DNA of 32,956 bases from JALONO01 sp038209965 (GTDB taxonomy: Bacteria; Bacteroidota; Bacteroidia; Cytophagales; Thermoflexibacteraceae): NCBI GenBank assembly GCA_038209965.1, contig JBBQXF010000053.1, positions 1 to 32,956 on the forward strand. Direction: 5' to 3'. Below, piece after piece: positions 9,147 to 17,244 of the stretch. The first letter of the stretch is position 1. The number at the start of each line of letters is the position of its first letter. A program made the translations under genes and the position numbers. Under the pieces are notes generated by a model. The model was not told where the DNA came from and searched no databases. It saw only the letters and a program-made list of their open reading frames with translations.

Positions 9147-9190
9147 CAGCACCAATGGTTTCGCCCAGCCGAAATCACTGAACGGTAAGC

Positions 9191-9229
9191 AAAGACGATC
9201 GGTTACTTTACGGTATCCGATCGTCTTTT
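9191..9229 (+). terminator. Rho-independent terminator of the YfhO gene
   Basis: A perfect 12-bp stem (AAAGACGATCGG 9191-9202 with CCGATCGTCTTT) closes a 14-base loop and ends in TTTT. It lies 45 bases after the stop and marks the border to the AT-rich island. Confidence 0.88.
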
Positions 9230-9349
9230 CATTGGCTGATTTTGGTGGTTATAGTTGTGCGAAAAAGTGGATTTCAAGGAAGAGATGTTCAAATTTAGCA
9301 CCTATACCCTTTTTTCACAAGGCAGAAATTAGGCATTACCTCTTTCTTA

Positions 9350-9743
9350 TCACGTATTTTTCTTTTTAGAAATCCAAAATTCATGATTTTTGTCAAGAAA
9401 AACTATATGAAAAATATTATCTTCAAAATGCCCAATAATGCATTCTTTGCCTTGTATGTGCATCGAACACCAAACTACGTCAGGTAAAACGTATTTAGGA
9501 TGTTCAAAAATTGTGTTTGGTGGAAAATCAACATTTGAGTACTGCTTTATGATCTGTTGAGATGTTGCTTGGAGTGTTGTGAGTTGGCAAATATCTCTTA
9601 ACCTATTGATTACCAAAGCTAAAAGCTTTTCTTCTTCCCATTTTTCAAAGTTTTGCCCTTGATTTCTGTCAAAATCTCTAAAACTTAAAACGATAAGTGG
9701 CTCTTTCCTGCTTTGTTTGGTCTCAACACCTTTTAACTCTCAT
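9350..9743 (-). pseudogene. Small partner of the AAA ATPase, frameshifted near its start
   Basis: From ATG 9743 the frame reads M-R-V-K-R-C and stops. One base further the frame is open to 9350 and reads VETKQSRKEPLIVLSFRDFD, then RNQGQNFEKWEEEKLLALVI and so on to WISKKKNT. Removing one A from the AAAA run at about 9731-9734 joins the two into a 130-residue protein (MRVKGVETKQ…). No ATG or GTG exists in the long frame ahead of the conserved-looking FRDFDRNQGQNF block; the TTG at 9616 is far inside it. So this is a one-base insertion, a sequencing error, or recoding. The gene starts 30 bases after the ATPase stop, so it is co-transcribed. It is not RloB, the partner of some related ATPases. 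I recognise similar small proteins in Bacteroidota only vaguely and assign no function. Confidence 0.7.
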
Positions 9744-9773
9744 TTGTAGGAAGCAATATTTCTTTCCTTGAAT

Positions 9774-11090
9774 TTATCGTGCTTCCCCATACAAAAGTTG
9801 ATTTAGTTTAATATCTACGTCAAAATAGGGAATTGCACCATATTTTCCTGCAAGGTAGTTTTTGTCAAAGGCGGATTTATTTCTAACTGTGTCAGTTTTA
9901 AAATCTGCTAATGAAATCAATTCAGATGCTCCAAATTGATTTTTTTCTACAAACCAAATTTGGTCTCTTCTAAAAGTTTCTTTGTTTAAAAGTGAGATGT
10001 CGTGAACAGCACAAATTAGTTGGGCTTGGTTCACGTTACATTTGTGAAAAAAATCAATGAGCCTTAATGTTAAATTGCTATGGAGTCTTGAATCGAGTTC
10101 ATCTATAATTAGCACTTTACCATTCTTTAAAGTGTCGTACCAAGGTCCAAGCAAATAAAGCAATTTTTTTGTTCCTTTGCTCTCTTGCGTGTCAAAATTG
10201 AACGGTACTGTGTCAATAAGCACATTATTCTCATCATATTTTCTATGATAAGTTATAAGTTGGTCTCTTTTAGATTGTATTTTTTGAATACTCGTAAGAA
10301 GATTGATTATTTCTTCGTCTTTTTCTTTTTCCCTTAAAGTTTCTAAATTTATTTCATTTACATCTTCCTCTGTTGTGCTAAGATTTGAAATTTCAAGGTA
10401 TTTGATGAAGTGTAACACCCAATTAAAGAAGTTCTTGTCAGATTTTAATTTATCTATGGTGTATCTTTTATGACCTCGGTCATGAATGCCATTGATTATA
10501 TTTAATTTTTTAAACCACTCAACAATACTTGAGGAAATTTCTTTGCCAAGTGTAGCAAGAACAGAGAGGAAAAGTACGTTTTCTTTCACGTCTTCTTCTT
10601 TTCCCAACCCTTCTTTAAATGCCGATTTATTTACTTCAATTTTTTGAAAATCCCTTTTAAACAGATACACTTCTTTGCTTGTTGTATGGTACAGCCACTC
10701 CGCAACAATTTTATCGTAATCTATTTCAAAACCATACCTGTATTTAGTGCCATTATGAAAAAATGATACTTCAAAAAAAGTAGATTCTTGTTCTGTTTTA
10801 GAATTAAGGGCAAATTTTTCTAATGGAAATTTTCGGTCGTTATTTTCCAATAAGGCATCACGAAACGAATTTAAAATAATTTGTTTCATAAATTCCATAG
10901 CTTCCAAAAGATTACTCTTTCCACTTGCATTATTGCCATAAATGATAGCCGACTTCAATAAACTCAACTTATTGTCAATTGGAATGGTATGAGTATCCTT
11001 ATGTTCTTTAAATGATTTTGCGGTAATCATTGAAAGAGTTGTCAAGTCTTTGAAGGACAAGAAATTCTCAACTTTGAATTCAATAATCAT
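9774..11090 (-). CDS. AAA15-type ATPase (COG1106-like, SMC/ABC-ATPase fold)
   Basis: A 438-residue ATPase. The N-terminus MIIEFKVENFLSFKDLTTLS is typical of the OLD/RecF/AAA15 group. Walker A is GNNASGKS at residues 52-59, Walker B ends in Asp330-Glu331 (VLIIDELDSRLHSN), and the H-loop His363 lies in 'AVHDISLL'. Between them is a long helical insert (about residues 170-300). No nuclease (TOPRIM) domain is visible. Such ATPases are often the sensor or motor of two-gene phage-defence or abortive-infection systems (AbiL/RloB-like, Septu-like); here the partner is the small downstream gene. The gene has a near-perfect promoter and is much more AT-rich than its neighbours, which points to acquisition by transfer. 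The defence role is inference. Confidence 0.9.
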   Translation of the reverse strand: MIIEFKVENFLSFKDLTTLSMITAKSFKEHKDTHTIPIDNKLSLLKSAIIYGNNASGKSNLLEAMEFMKQIILNSFRDALLENNDRKFPLEKFALNSKTEQESTFFEVSFFHNGTKYRYGFEIDYDKIVAEWLYHTTSKEVYLFKRDFQKIEVNKSAFKEGLGKEEDVKENVLFLSVLATLGKEISSSIVEWFKKLNIINGIHDRGHKRYTIDKLKSDKNFFNWVLHFIKYLEISNLSTTEEDVNEINLETLREKEKDEEIINLLTSIQKIQSKRDQLITYHRKYDENNVLIDTVPFNFDTQESKGTKKLLYLLGPWYDTLKNGKVLIIDELDSRLHSNLTLRLIDFFHKCNVNQAQLICAVHDISLLNKETFRRDQIWFVEKNQFGASELISLADFKTDTVRNKSAFDKNYLAGKYGAIPYFDVDIKLNQLLYGEAR

Positions 11091-11117
11091 TTTTGATCCT
11101 TGCTTTAAATTACGTCA

Positions 11118-11147
11118 CAAAGTTACAACATTATTTAAAATTTGCAA
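11118..11147 (-). promoter_or_regulatory. Promoter of the AAA ATPase operon
   Basis: On the minus strand TTG (11147-11145), 19 bases, then TAACTTTG (11125-11118): an exact fit to the Bacteroidota consensus TTG-N17-20-TAnnTTTG. Transcription would start about 20 bases before ATG 11090. Confidence 0.8.
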
Positions 11148-11245
11148 ATAAATCGCAAAAAATGATTTTTATTTTTTAAAACTTTGAACTCCCAAGTTCT
11201 ATTTGAGCTTCCTTACGCCATAACATTTTACTAGCCGATTCTGGT

Positions 11246-11253
11246 TATCTTTG
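11246..11253 (+). promoter_or_regulatory. -7 element of the fmt promoter
   Basis: TATCTTTG matches TAnnTTTG exactly; no clear TTG upstream at the right spacing. It overlaps the TTG at 11251, which therefore cannot be the fmt start codon if this promoter is used. Confidence 0.5.
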
Positions 11254-11304
11254 TGCAGTAGCAAGCCAACTACGCTTTATTTATTGCCAAAAAATCACCA
11301 GCCT

Positions 11305-12228
11305 GTGCCTCACCTTCGCATCATTTACATGGGTACGCCCGAATTTGCCGTACCCCCTTTGGAAGCTTTAGTCAAAGCTGGGTTTCAAGTGGTGGCCGTC
11401 ATCACCAGTCCCGACAAGCCTTCGGGCCGGGGGTTAAAATTGCTGCCCTCACCGGTCAAAGTCGCCGCCCTCGCCCACAATATCCCAGTATTGCAGCCCG
11501 AAAAACTCAAAAATCCCGATTTTTTGGCCGAGTTGCAGGGATACAACGCCAACCTGCAAATTGTGGTGGCTTTTCGGATGCTGCCCGAACTGGTGTGGGC
11601 CATGCCCGAGCTGGGCACGTTCAACCTGCACGCTTCCCTCCTGCCCCAGTACCGGGGAGCGGCGCCCATCAACTGGGCCGTGATGAACGGGGAAACCGAA
11701 ACCGGGCTCACCACTTTTTTTCTCCAACAGGAGATTGACACCGGCGATCTGATATTTCAGGAAAAAGCCCCGATTTACCATGAAGATACTGCTGGCTCGC
11801 TCTATGAACGGCTGATGCACCAAGGGGCCGAACTGGTACGGAAAACCACCGCCGCTATCCAAGAGGGTGAAGTGCGGCCCGTGCCCCAGCTCACCGTCCC
11901 GGAAGATCTCGTGCGCAAAGCACCCAAGATTTTCAAGGAAACCTGCCAGATCGATCTCGGCCAAACCGCCGAGGAGGTGTTCAACTTCGTGCGCGGCTTG
12001 GCCCCCCACCCCAGCGCCTGGATCGAAATCAACGGCAAATCGTACAAAATCTACCAAGTAATGCCCGTGGTTGGGGATAAACCCAGCCTCGCGGGCACTT
12101 GGGAAAGCGATTTGAAGACTTACCTGCACCTATTGGTGGCCGATGGCCACGTGGCGGTAACGGAACTCCAGGCCGAGGGAAAGAAAAAAATGGCCATTGA
12201 GGAGTTTTTGCGGGGGAACAAATTTTGA
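11305..12228 (+). CDS. fmt: Methionyl-tRNA formyltransferase
   Basis: Transfers a formyl group from 10-formyl-tetrahydrofolate to Met-tRNA-fMet for initiation. From GTG 11305 the protein has 307 residues, starting MPHLRIIYMGTPEFAVPPLE. The catalytic residues are Asn107, His109 and Asp145 (TFNLHASLLPQYRG and EIDTGDLI), one position off the E. coli Asn106/His108/Asp144, which supports this start. The folate loop SLLPQYRGAAPINWA and the C-terminal domain (NFVRGLAPHPSAWIEINGK) are intact. ATG 11329 would cut into the first beta strand, and an upstream TTG at 11251 lies inside the -7 element. The usual partner def (peptide deformylase) is not adjacent. Confidence 0.95.
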   Translation: MPHLRIIYMGTPEFAVPPLEALVKAGFQVVAVITSPDKPSGRGLKLLPSPVKVAALAHNIPVLQPEKLKNPDFLAELQGYNANLQIVVAFRMLPELVWAMPELGTFNLHASLLPQYRGAAPINWAVMNGETETGLTTFFLQQEIDTGDLIFQEKAPIYHEDTAGSLYERLMHQGAELVRKTTAAIQEGEVRPVPQLTVPEDLVRKAPKIFKETCQIDLGQTAEEVFNFVRGLAPHPSAWIEINGKSYKIYQVMPVVGDKPSLAGTWESDLKTYLHLLVADGHVAVTELQAEGKKKMAIEEFLRGNKF

Positions 12229-12255
12229 AATGTTCCCCGAAATGCACTTACTTTG
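12225..12255 (+). promoter_or_regulatory. Promoter of secG
   Basis: TTG (12225-12227), 20 bases, then TTACTTTG (12248-12255), one mismatch to TAnnTTTG. The -33 element overlaps the fmt stop codon. The predicted transcript start lies about 33 bases before ATG 12295. Confidence 0.6.
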
Positions 12256-12294
12256 CACCTTTCATAAAAACAAGTATCCAAATTATTTTCATAA

Positions 12295-12669
12295 ATGACT
12301 ACCTTAATCATCGTTATAACGCTTATTGCGTCGGTATTGCTCGTTTTGGCCGTGATGTCACAAAGTTCAAAAGGCAGCGGATTGGCCGGCGGCCTCGGCG
12401 GTTCGGCGGCCAGCCAGATCATGGGTGCCAAGCGCACCACTGATTTTCTGGAGAAAGCCACTTGGGCTTTAGCCGCTATCGTACTGACTTTTTCGCTGGT
12501 GGCCAACGTCATGATTGAGGCTCCCCAAGTGATTGAGACCAGCCCAAACATTGAAGCTGCCAAGAAAAAACAAGTGACCCAGCCCAAGCAAGATTCCTTG
12601 ATGGATTCACTCAATTCATCATTGCCCGACTCCGGCCAAGCGTTTCCCAAAACTGACTCTGCCAAGTAG
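12295..12669 (+). CDS. secG: Protein-export membrane protein SecG
   Basis: Small subunit of the SecYEG translocon in the inner membrane. The 124-residue protein has two membrane helices (about residues 2-20 and 54-75) flanking a glycine-rich loop 'QSSKGSGLAGGLGGSAASQI', followed by 'MGAKRTTDFLEKATW', which is the SecG signature. The C-terminal tail (about residues 80-124) is long and polar, as usual in Bacteroidota. It has its own promoter right behind fmt and a strong terminator after the stop, so it is probably a single-gene unit. Confidence 0.93.
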   Translation: MTTLIIVITLIASVLLVLAVMSQSSKGSGLAGGLGGSAASQIMGAKRTTDFLEKATWALAAIVLTFSLVANVMIEAPQVIETSPNIEAAKKKQVTQPKQDSLMDSLNSSLPDSGQAFPKTDSAK

Positions 12670-12690
12670 GCAACCGAAATTGACTGGAGC

Positions 12691-12727
12691 AAAAGCCGCC
12701 CTGCCCAATTTGGCCGGGGCGGCTTTT
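12691..12727 (+). terminator. Rho-independent terminator of secG
   Basis: AAAAGCCGCCC (12691-12701) pairs with GGGCGGCTTTT (12717-12727) over 11 bp, and further pairing with one mismatch extends toward a short loop. It ends in TTTT, 22 bases after the secG stop. Confidence 0.85.
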
Positions 12728-12804
12728 GCTTGACAAAAAGAGCGATCCGGGTTCCAACATTCCCGCCAAACAATTACCTTAGGGCAAAAATTGCCAATAA
12801 TCGG

Positions 12805-13497
12805 ATGCCCTTCCCCTCCCCTGACATTGGACTGTTCCTCACTGGCGATGGCTCCAGTACCCTGCGTTTACCAACTGGCGAAACCTACCGCTCCCGACAC
12901 GGGGCCCTCCAAGAATCTCGGCACGTTTTCATTGAGTCGGGCCTAAAGTATTGCGTCGGCCAATTGACCGCCCAACCGATCCGCATCCTTGAGGTGGGCT
13001 TGGGCACAGGCCTCAACGTGCTGCTCACGGCGGCCCATGCCCAGCAAAACCCCCAAGTGGTTTGCCAAATGGTGAGCTTGGAACCAACCCCCGTCAGTCT
13101 CGAGCTGGTAAATTTGCTCCATTACCCCAGCCTGATTGGTGGGGATGCCGCCCAACATTTGCAGATCGTGCACACGGGCCCATGGAACGAGATGCTGCCG
13201 ATTTTGCCAAATTTCAATTTCCAAAAGGTCAACCAACCACTCGCCAACTACCAAAGCATTGGTGAATCGTTTGACTTGGTCTATTTCGATGCCTTTGCCC
13301 CACGCAGCCAGCCCGAACTTTGGGGCGAAGCTTCCTTGGCCACGCTCGCCCAATGGCTCAAACCGGGCAGTGTATTGGTGACCTACTGCGCCCAGGGGCA
13401 GTTTCGCCGCAACCTCCGTGCTGTGGGCTTTGTGGTGGAAAGACCGATCGGCCCGCCCGGCAAGTCGGAAATGACCCGGGCCATTTATCAGCCCTAG
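12805..13497 (+). CDS. mnmD: MnmD-type tRNA (5-methylaminomethyl-2-thiouridine) methyltransferase
   Basis: A SAM-dependent methyltransferase of 230 residues that completes mnm5(s2)U at wobble position 34 of tRNAs. It corresponds to the methyltransferase half of E. coli MnmC, without the FAD-dependent oxidase half. Motifs: 'TGDGSSTLRLPTGETYRSRHGA' region near residues 13-34, SAM loop 'ILEVGLGTGLNVLLT', 'DLVYFDAFAPRSQPELW', and the C-terminal 'GPPGKSEMTRAIYQP'. ATG 12805 is chosen because a TTG at 12730 lies upstream of a TACCTTAG (12775-12782) that may be the -7 element. The gene follows the secG terminator. Confidence 0.92.
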   Translation: MPFPSPDIGLFLTGDGSSTLRLPTGETYRSRHGALQESRHVFIESGLKYCVGQLTAQPIRILEVGLGTGLNVLLTAAHAQQNPQVVCQMVSLEPTPVSLELVNLLHYPSLIGGDAAQHLQIVHTGPWNEMLPILPNFNFQKVNQPLANYQSIGESFDLVYFDAFAPRSQPELWGEASLATLAQWLKPGSVLVTYCAQGQFRRNLRAVGFVVERPIGPPGKSEMTRAIYQP

Positions 13498-13725
13498 TGG
13501 CCCAATGGAACCATGGTTGTTCGTTGATCCCACCATTATAGCAACCCAATCGCGTTTTTACTGTTCCGGTTATTGCGCAACGCGCAAGCAAAAACCACCA
13601 TTGGATCACCAAATTGGATATGAAGGAAAATTAACAAACAATTGGGTTTTTTAGGTTAACTATTACTTGGTGATGAAGGTATTGTAAACTTTGATTTGAG
13701 GGACTTTTCGGCAAAAAAACGGGAA

Positions 13726-13733
13726 TTACTTTG
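13726..13733 (+). promoter_or_regulatory. Possible -7 element of the TonB-receptor gene
   Basis: TTACTTTG, one mismatch to TAnnTTTG and identical to the secG element, ends at the G of the GTG at 13733. No TTG stands at 17-20 bases. It argues that translation begins at ATG 13757 rather than at GTG 13733. Confidence 0.4.
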
Positions 13734-13756
13734 TGGCCTCACCTAAAAAAAGAGCT

Positions 13757-16700
13757 ATGAAGTCCACAATCTTACACAAGCAAAGTCCATTTTTCAAATT
13801 TTTTTTATTGTTTATTTGCCAATTGTGGCTGTCGGGCGCGGCCATGTCCCAGTCCAGCAACGCCATCTTGGGCACGGTGCGGGCCAAAGGGGGCGAGCCG
13901 CTGCCCGGAGCAAATGTCTTGGTTCGCAACGATGAAACCGGTTTTTCTACTGGCACAGTGACCAATGTTGATGGCCGTTTTACCGTCAATCAACTGCCAC
14001 TGGGCGGTCCTTACTGGGTTTCCGCCCAATTTGTGGGGTACGGTACGGTAAAGAAAGTCGGTTATGTGATGCGGGTAGGCGAGCGATTGGTGGTAGATTT
14101 TGATCTGGAGGAAAAAGTCTCGGAACTGCAAACCGTCGAGGTTTCGGCCACCGAAGACAATTTGGCCCGGGTTTCGCCTTTGGGGACTGCCACCCGGCTG
14201 GGGGTGCAAGAAATCCGCCACATGCCCACCAACGGGCGCAGTTTTCAGGACTTGGCCAACCTCAGCCCAATGGTGGGTTCCGGGGCCACTTTTGCCATTG
14301 GGGGCCAGCGCGAAAGCTCGACCGCCATCACGCTGGACGGTGGCAACCAGCGCTATATGATGAACGGTGGCCTGATTTCGTCCATCACGGTGTCGATGGA
14401 AGCCATCCGGGAATATGAGGTGACCAACAACAGCTACAATGTGCTGGAAGGTCGCCAAGGGGGCGGATCGGTCAACGTAATTACCAAAAATGGCACAAAC
14501 AAGTGGACGGGGAGTGCTTTTCACTTTATCCGCAACCGGTCGCTCACCCGCACGGAAAACTTTTTGGGCCAACCCATCCGCGATTTCCAGATCCGCCAGT
14601 ACGGTGGGTCGATGGGAGGGCCAATCATCAAAGACAAGTTGCACTTCTTCGCTGCATTTGACTTTGAGGACCGCGTGGATCCCCCGCAAGGCATCATTGA
14701 TGTGCGCGACAATGCCACTGAGCGCATTGAACAGATTTCACGTCCCAACTTGGATCGTTTTCTCAACATTTTGTATGACCAATATGGCGTGGACCGCAAC
14801 CAAGCCCAAACGGGCCTGTTTCCCCGCGAATCATTGAACCGCACCATTTTTGCCCGCTTGGACTGGCAGATCAACAGCAAACACCGCCTCACGTTCCGCA
14901 ACAATGTTCTTTGGGGATATGCCCCGCTGACAGTCGGGCCTTCAGGTGTGGATCCAACTATGATTTTTGAAAGCTACGGCAATACCCGTATCAACTCCTA
15001 TTCGGGCCTGCTCCAACTGCGCTCGGTATTGAGCCCAAAAATCACCAATGATCTCAAGGTGCAGTACTTGTTGGCCCAGCGCAACTTTGAGCCCAACACC
15101 CGGGCCCCCCGTGGCTGGGTAACCATCGCTTCGCCCATTGAGGGCGTGGGCACGCTGTCGCGGATATTCCAATTTGGTGGCAACCGGATTGCCCCGGAAG
15201 AGCAGGGCGAACGCCAGTTACAGGTAGTGGACAATGTTTATTGGCAAAAAGGCAAAGTGTTCCTTACCCTCGGGACCGACAACATCATGACCTTTACCAA
15301 TACGCTGAACACCAACGAACAGGGTGGCTTGTTCCAATTTGCCAACTTAGATGCACTGGCCAACCGCCAAGCCACGACCTACACCCGCCTGTCGCCCACC
15401 AATCCGCAAAGCGGCTTTGCTTCCTTCTTGAAAATGACCTCGGCTGATGTATCGCTTTATGGCCAAGCCGATTTCAACCTCTCGCCCAAGTTCAGCATCC
15501 AAGCGGGTGTGCGTTGGGACGCGACGCTGTTCTTGACCCGGCCAGATCGCAACCCGCTGCTGGAAAACACCCTGGGCCAATCGACCAACGTCATTGCCCG
15601 CGACTTGAACAATATCCAGCCCCGGCTCCAACTGGCCTATGATTTCAAGGGCGACCAAACTTCGGTGCTCAAGTTTGGGCTGGGTGCTTTCTCGGCCAAC
15701 ATTGTCCACTGGGCACAGTTGAGCAATATGCAGCAAACCGGTACGCGCCTCACCGACATAGTAGCCACCGGGCCAAATGTGCCCCGGCCAGATTTTGTGC
15801 GCTATCGCCAAGACCCGAACAGCGTGCCCGGGGCCGACTTAGCGGGCCAGAGTGTGCCCTATATCAACATCATCGGGGATAATTTTGAAGCCCCCACCAC
15901 TTGGAAGGCCAACTTGTCGTTCCGGCAATTTTTTGCCAAGAAATTGTTTGTTGGCGTAAATGCGTATTTAGCCCGCACGATCAACAATTACGTGTACATT
16001 GATCGCAACCTAAAGACCAATCCTGAGTTTGTGCTGGCCAACGAAGGAAACCGCCCCGTGTATGCGCCACTGGCCCGGATAGCCCGCGCCAACCCCGCCC
16101 GCCCGTCGGCCATTGCTTACCCGATTGCCAATCCCCGCGATGTAAACCAAAACCCCCAATTGGGCCGCGTGCTGGAACTGAACGGCTTGACAAGTGTGTG
16201 GCAGCGGGGGATAATTTTTGAAGCTGGCCTTTTGCTGCCCAAAGGCGGCAGTCTCAATGTCACCTACACCCACAACCGCACCGAGGACAACAATTCCTAC
16301 AATTGTTGCATTGCCCGTACTTCGGCGTTGACCCAGATCGTCGGCGACCCCCGCAACTTTGCGGAGAACCGGGGCAATGCCGGAACCGATTTCCGCCATA
16401 AAATTGTCGTGTTCGGCACTTCGCCCCAAATACTCGGGTTCAGAATGGGCTTCCGCTATGTCGGCATCCAAGGCAACCCCTGGACCCCATTGATATTTGG
16501 CGACATTGTGGGCGATGGCGTTGGGTTGTTGATCAACACCAACAAACGTGCGTTTGTGTTTGATCCAGCGGTGATCCGGGCCAATCCCAGCGCAACACCC
16601 TTTGAGCGCGGCGTGGCCGACGGCATGGATGCCGTGCTGAACAATCCCGACAACTTGGCCGCCGGATTGTTGCAAGATAACCTGGGCACTTTTGCCCCGC

Positions 16701-17032
16701 GCAATGCCGTGTTCAACCCCATGAACCACAACGTCGATTTCCGCATTTCTTACACCTTGGACAGAAACACGTTCAAATGGTTGGGCAGCCAAAACTTGGA
16801 AGTGATCGCGGAGTGTTTTAACTTCCTCAACTTCTTGAACCCCGATTGGGGGCGCAACAAAGTAGTCCCCGGTGGCAACCAAGTATTGCTGCAAGCGCTT
16901 GGCATAGATCCGCTGGCGGAGGCCCAAGGCCGGACCCAGTACGCCTACAACGTGAACCGGGCTTTTGGCCAAGCCACTGCGTTTTCCAACTTGCCCTACC
17001 AAATCCAGATTGGGGTGCGCTACGGTTTCTAG
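13757..17032 (+). CDS. TonB-dependent receptor, Oar-like, with carboxypeptidase-regulatory N-domain
   Basis: An outer-membrane protein of 1091 residues. Signal peptide MKSTILHKQSPFFKFFLLFI… ends near 'SGAAMSQSS'. Next is a carboxypeptidase-regulatory-like domain (about residues 36-115: 'ILGTVRAKGGEPLPGANVLV', 'TVTNVDGRFTVNQLP'), then the plug (about 120-240: 'VSATEDNLARVSPLGTATRL', 'GQRESSTAITLDGGNQRY', 'GGGSVNVITKNGTNKWTGSA'), then a long barrel ending in the aromatic 'YQIQIGVRYGF'. It resembles the Oar/OmpA-related TonB receptors, which move large substrates or act in surface functions; no SusD partner is adjacent, so a SusCD glycan system is unlikely. Substrate unknown. GTG 13733 would add eight residues. 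Confidence 0.93.
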   Translation: MKSTILHKQSPFFKFFLLFICQLWLSGAAMSQSSNAILGTVRAKGGEPLPGANVLVRNDETGFSTGTVTNVDGRFTVNQLPLGGPYWVSAQFVGYGTVKKVGYVMRVGERLVVDFDLEEKVSELQTVEVSATEDNLARVSPLGTATRLGVQEIRHMPTNGRSFQDLANLSPMVGSGATFAIGGQRESSTAITLDGGNQRYMMNGGLISSITVSMEAIREYEVTNNSYNVLEGRQGGGSVNVITKNGTNKWTGSAFHFIRNRSLTRTENFLGQPIRDFQIRQYGGSMGGPIIKDKLHFFAAFDFEDRVDPPQGIIDVRDNATERIEQISRPNLDRFLNILYDQYGVDRNQAQTGLFPRESLNRTIFARLDWQINSKHRLTFRNNVLWGYAPLTVGPSGVDPTMIFESYGNTRINSYSGLLQLRSVLSPKITNDLKVQYLLAQRNFEPNTRAPRGWVTIASPIEGVGTLSRIFQFGGNRIAPEEQGERQLQVVDNVYWQKGKVFLTLGTDNIMTFTNTLNTNEQGGLFQFANLDALANRQATTYTRLSPTNPQSGFASFLKMTSADVSLYGQADFNLSPKFSIQAGVRWDATLFLTRPDRNPLLENTLGQSTNVIARDLNNIQPRLQLAYDFKGDQTSVLKFGLGAFSANIVHWAQLSNMQQTGTRLTDIVATGPNVPRPDFVRYRQDPNSVPGADLAGQSVPYINIIGDNFEAPTTWKANLSFRQFFAKKLFVGVNAYLARTINNYVYIDRNLKTNPEFVLANEGNRPVYAPLARIARANPARPSAIAYPIANPRDVNQNPQLGRVLELNGLTSVWQRGIIFEAGLLLPKGGSLNVTYTHNRTEDNNSYNCCIARTSALTQIVGDPRNFAENRGNAGTDFRHKIVVFGTSPQILGFRMGFRYVGIQGNPWTPLIFGDIVGDGVGLLINTNKRAFVFDPAVIRANPSATPFERGVADGMDAVLNNPDNLAAGLLQDNLGTFAPRNAVFNPMNHNVDFRISYTLDRNTFKWLGSQNLEVIAECFNFLNFLNPDWGRNKVVPGGNQVLLQALGIDPLAEAQGRTQYAYNVNRAFGQATAFSNLPYQIQIGVRYGF

Positions 17033-17082
17033 CCTACCCACCTGCGCGTGCTCCCGTCAAGGAAGCACGCTAATGGCAAAGA

Positions 17083-17120
17083 AAAAAGTGCCAAGCCCCG
17101 CGATGGACTTGGCACTTTTT
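17083..17120 (+). terminator. Rho-independent terminator of the TonB-receptor gene
   Basis: A perfect 13-bp stem (AAAAAGTGCCAAG 17083-17095 with CTTGGCACTTTTT 17108-17120) around a 12-base loop, ending in five T. A smaller imperfect hairpin (GCGTGCT/AGCACGC, about 17045-17071) precedes it. Confidence 0.9.
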
Positions 17121-17244
17121 GGTTGAGGTGGTCTATCGCGCAGCCAGATTTACCATTGACGAGCACATTGGGACGGATATATAAAAAATTGCAATTTTGA
17201 TTTTTGCTCATTAAATTACATCATCACATTAGCTACCTTATCTC

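Noticed and set aside
13498..13756. Gap between mnmD and the TonB receptor as a possible RNA gene
   Set aside because: Only a 6-bp hairpin (TTGCGC/GCGCAA) and the receptor's promoter are visible; nothing matches tRNA, riboswitch or a known small RNA.
16010..17041. 343-codon open frame on the minus strand
   Set aside because: Antisense to the barrel part of the TonB receptor; composition is a mirror of that gene.
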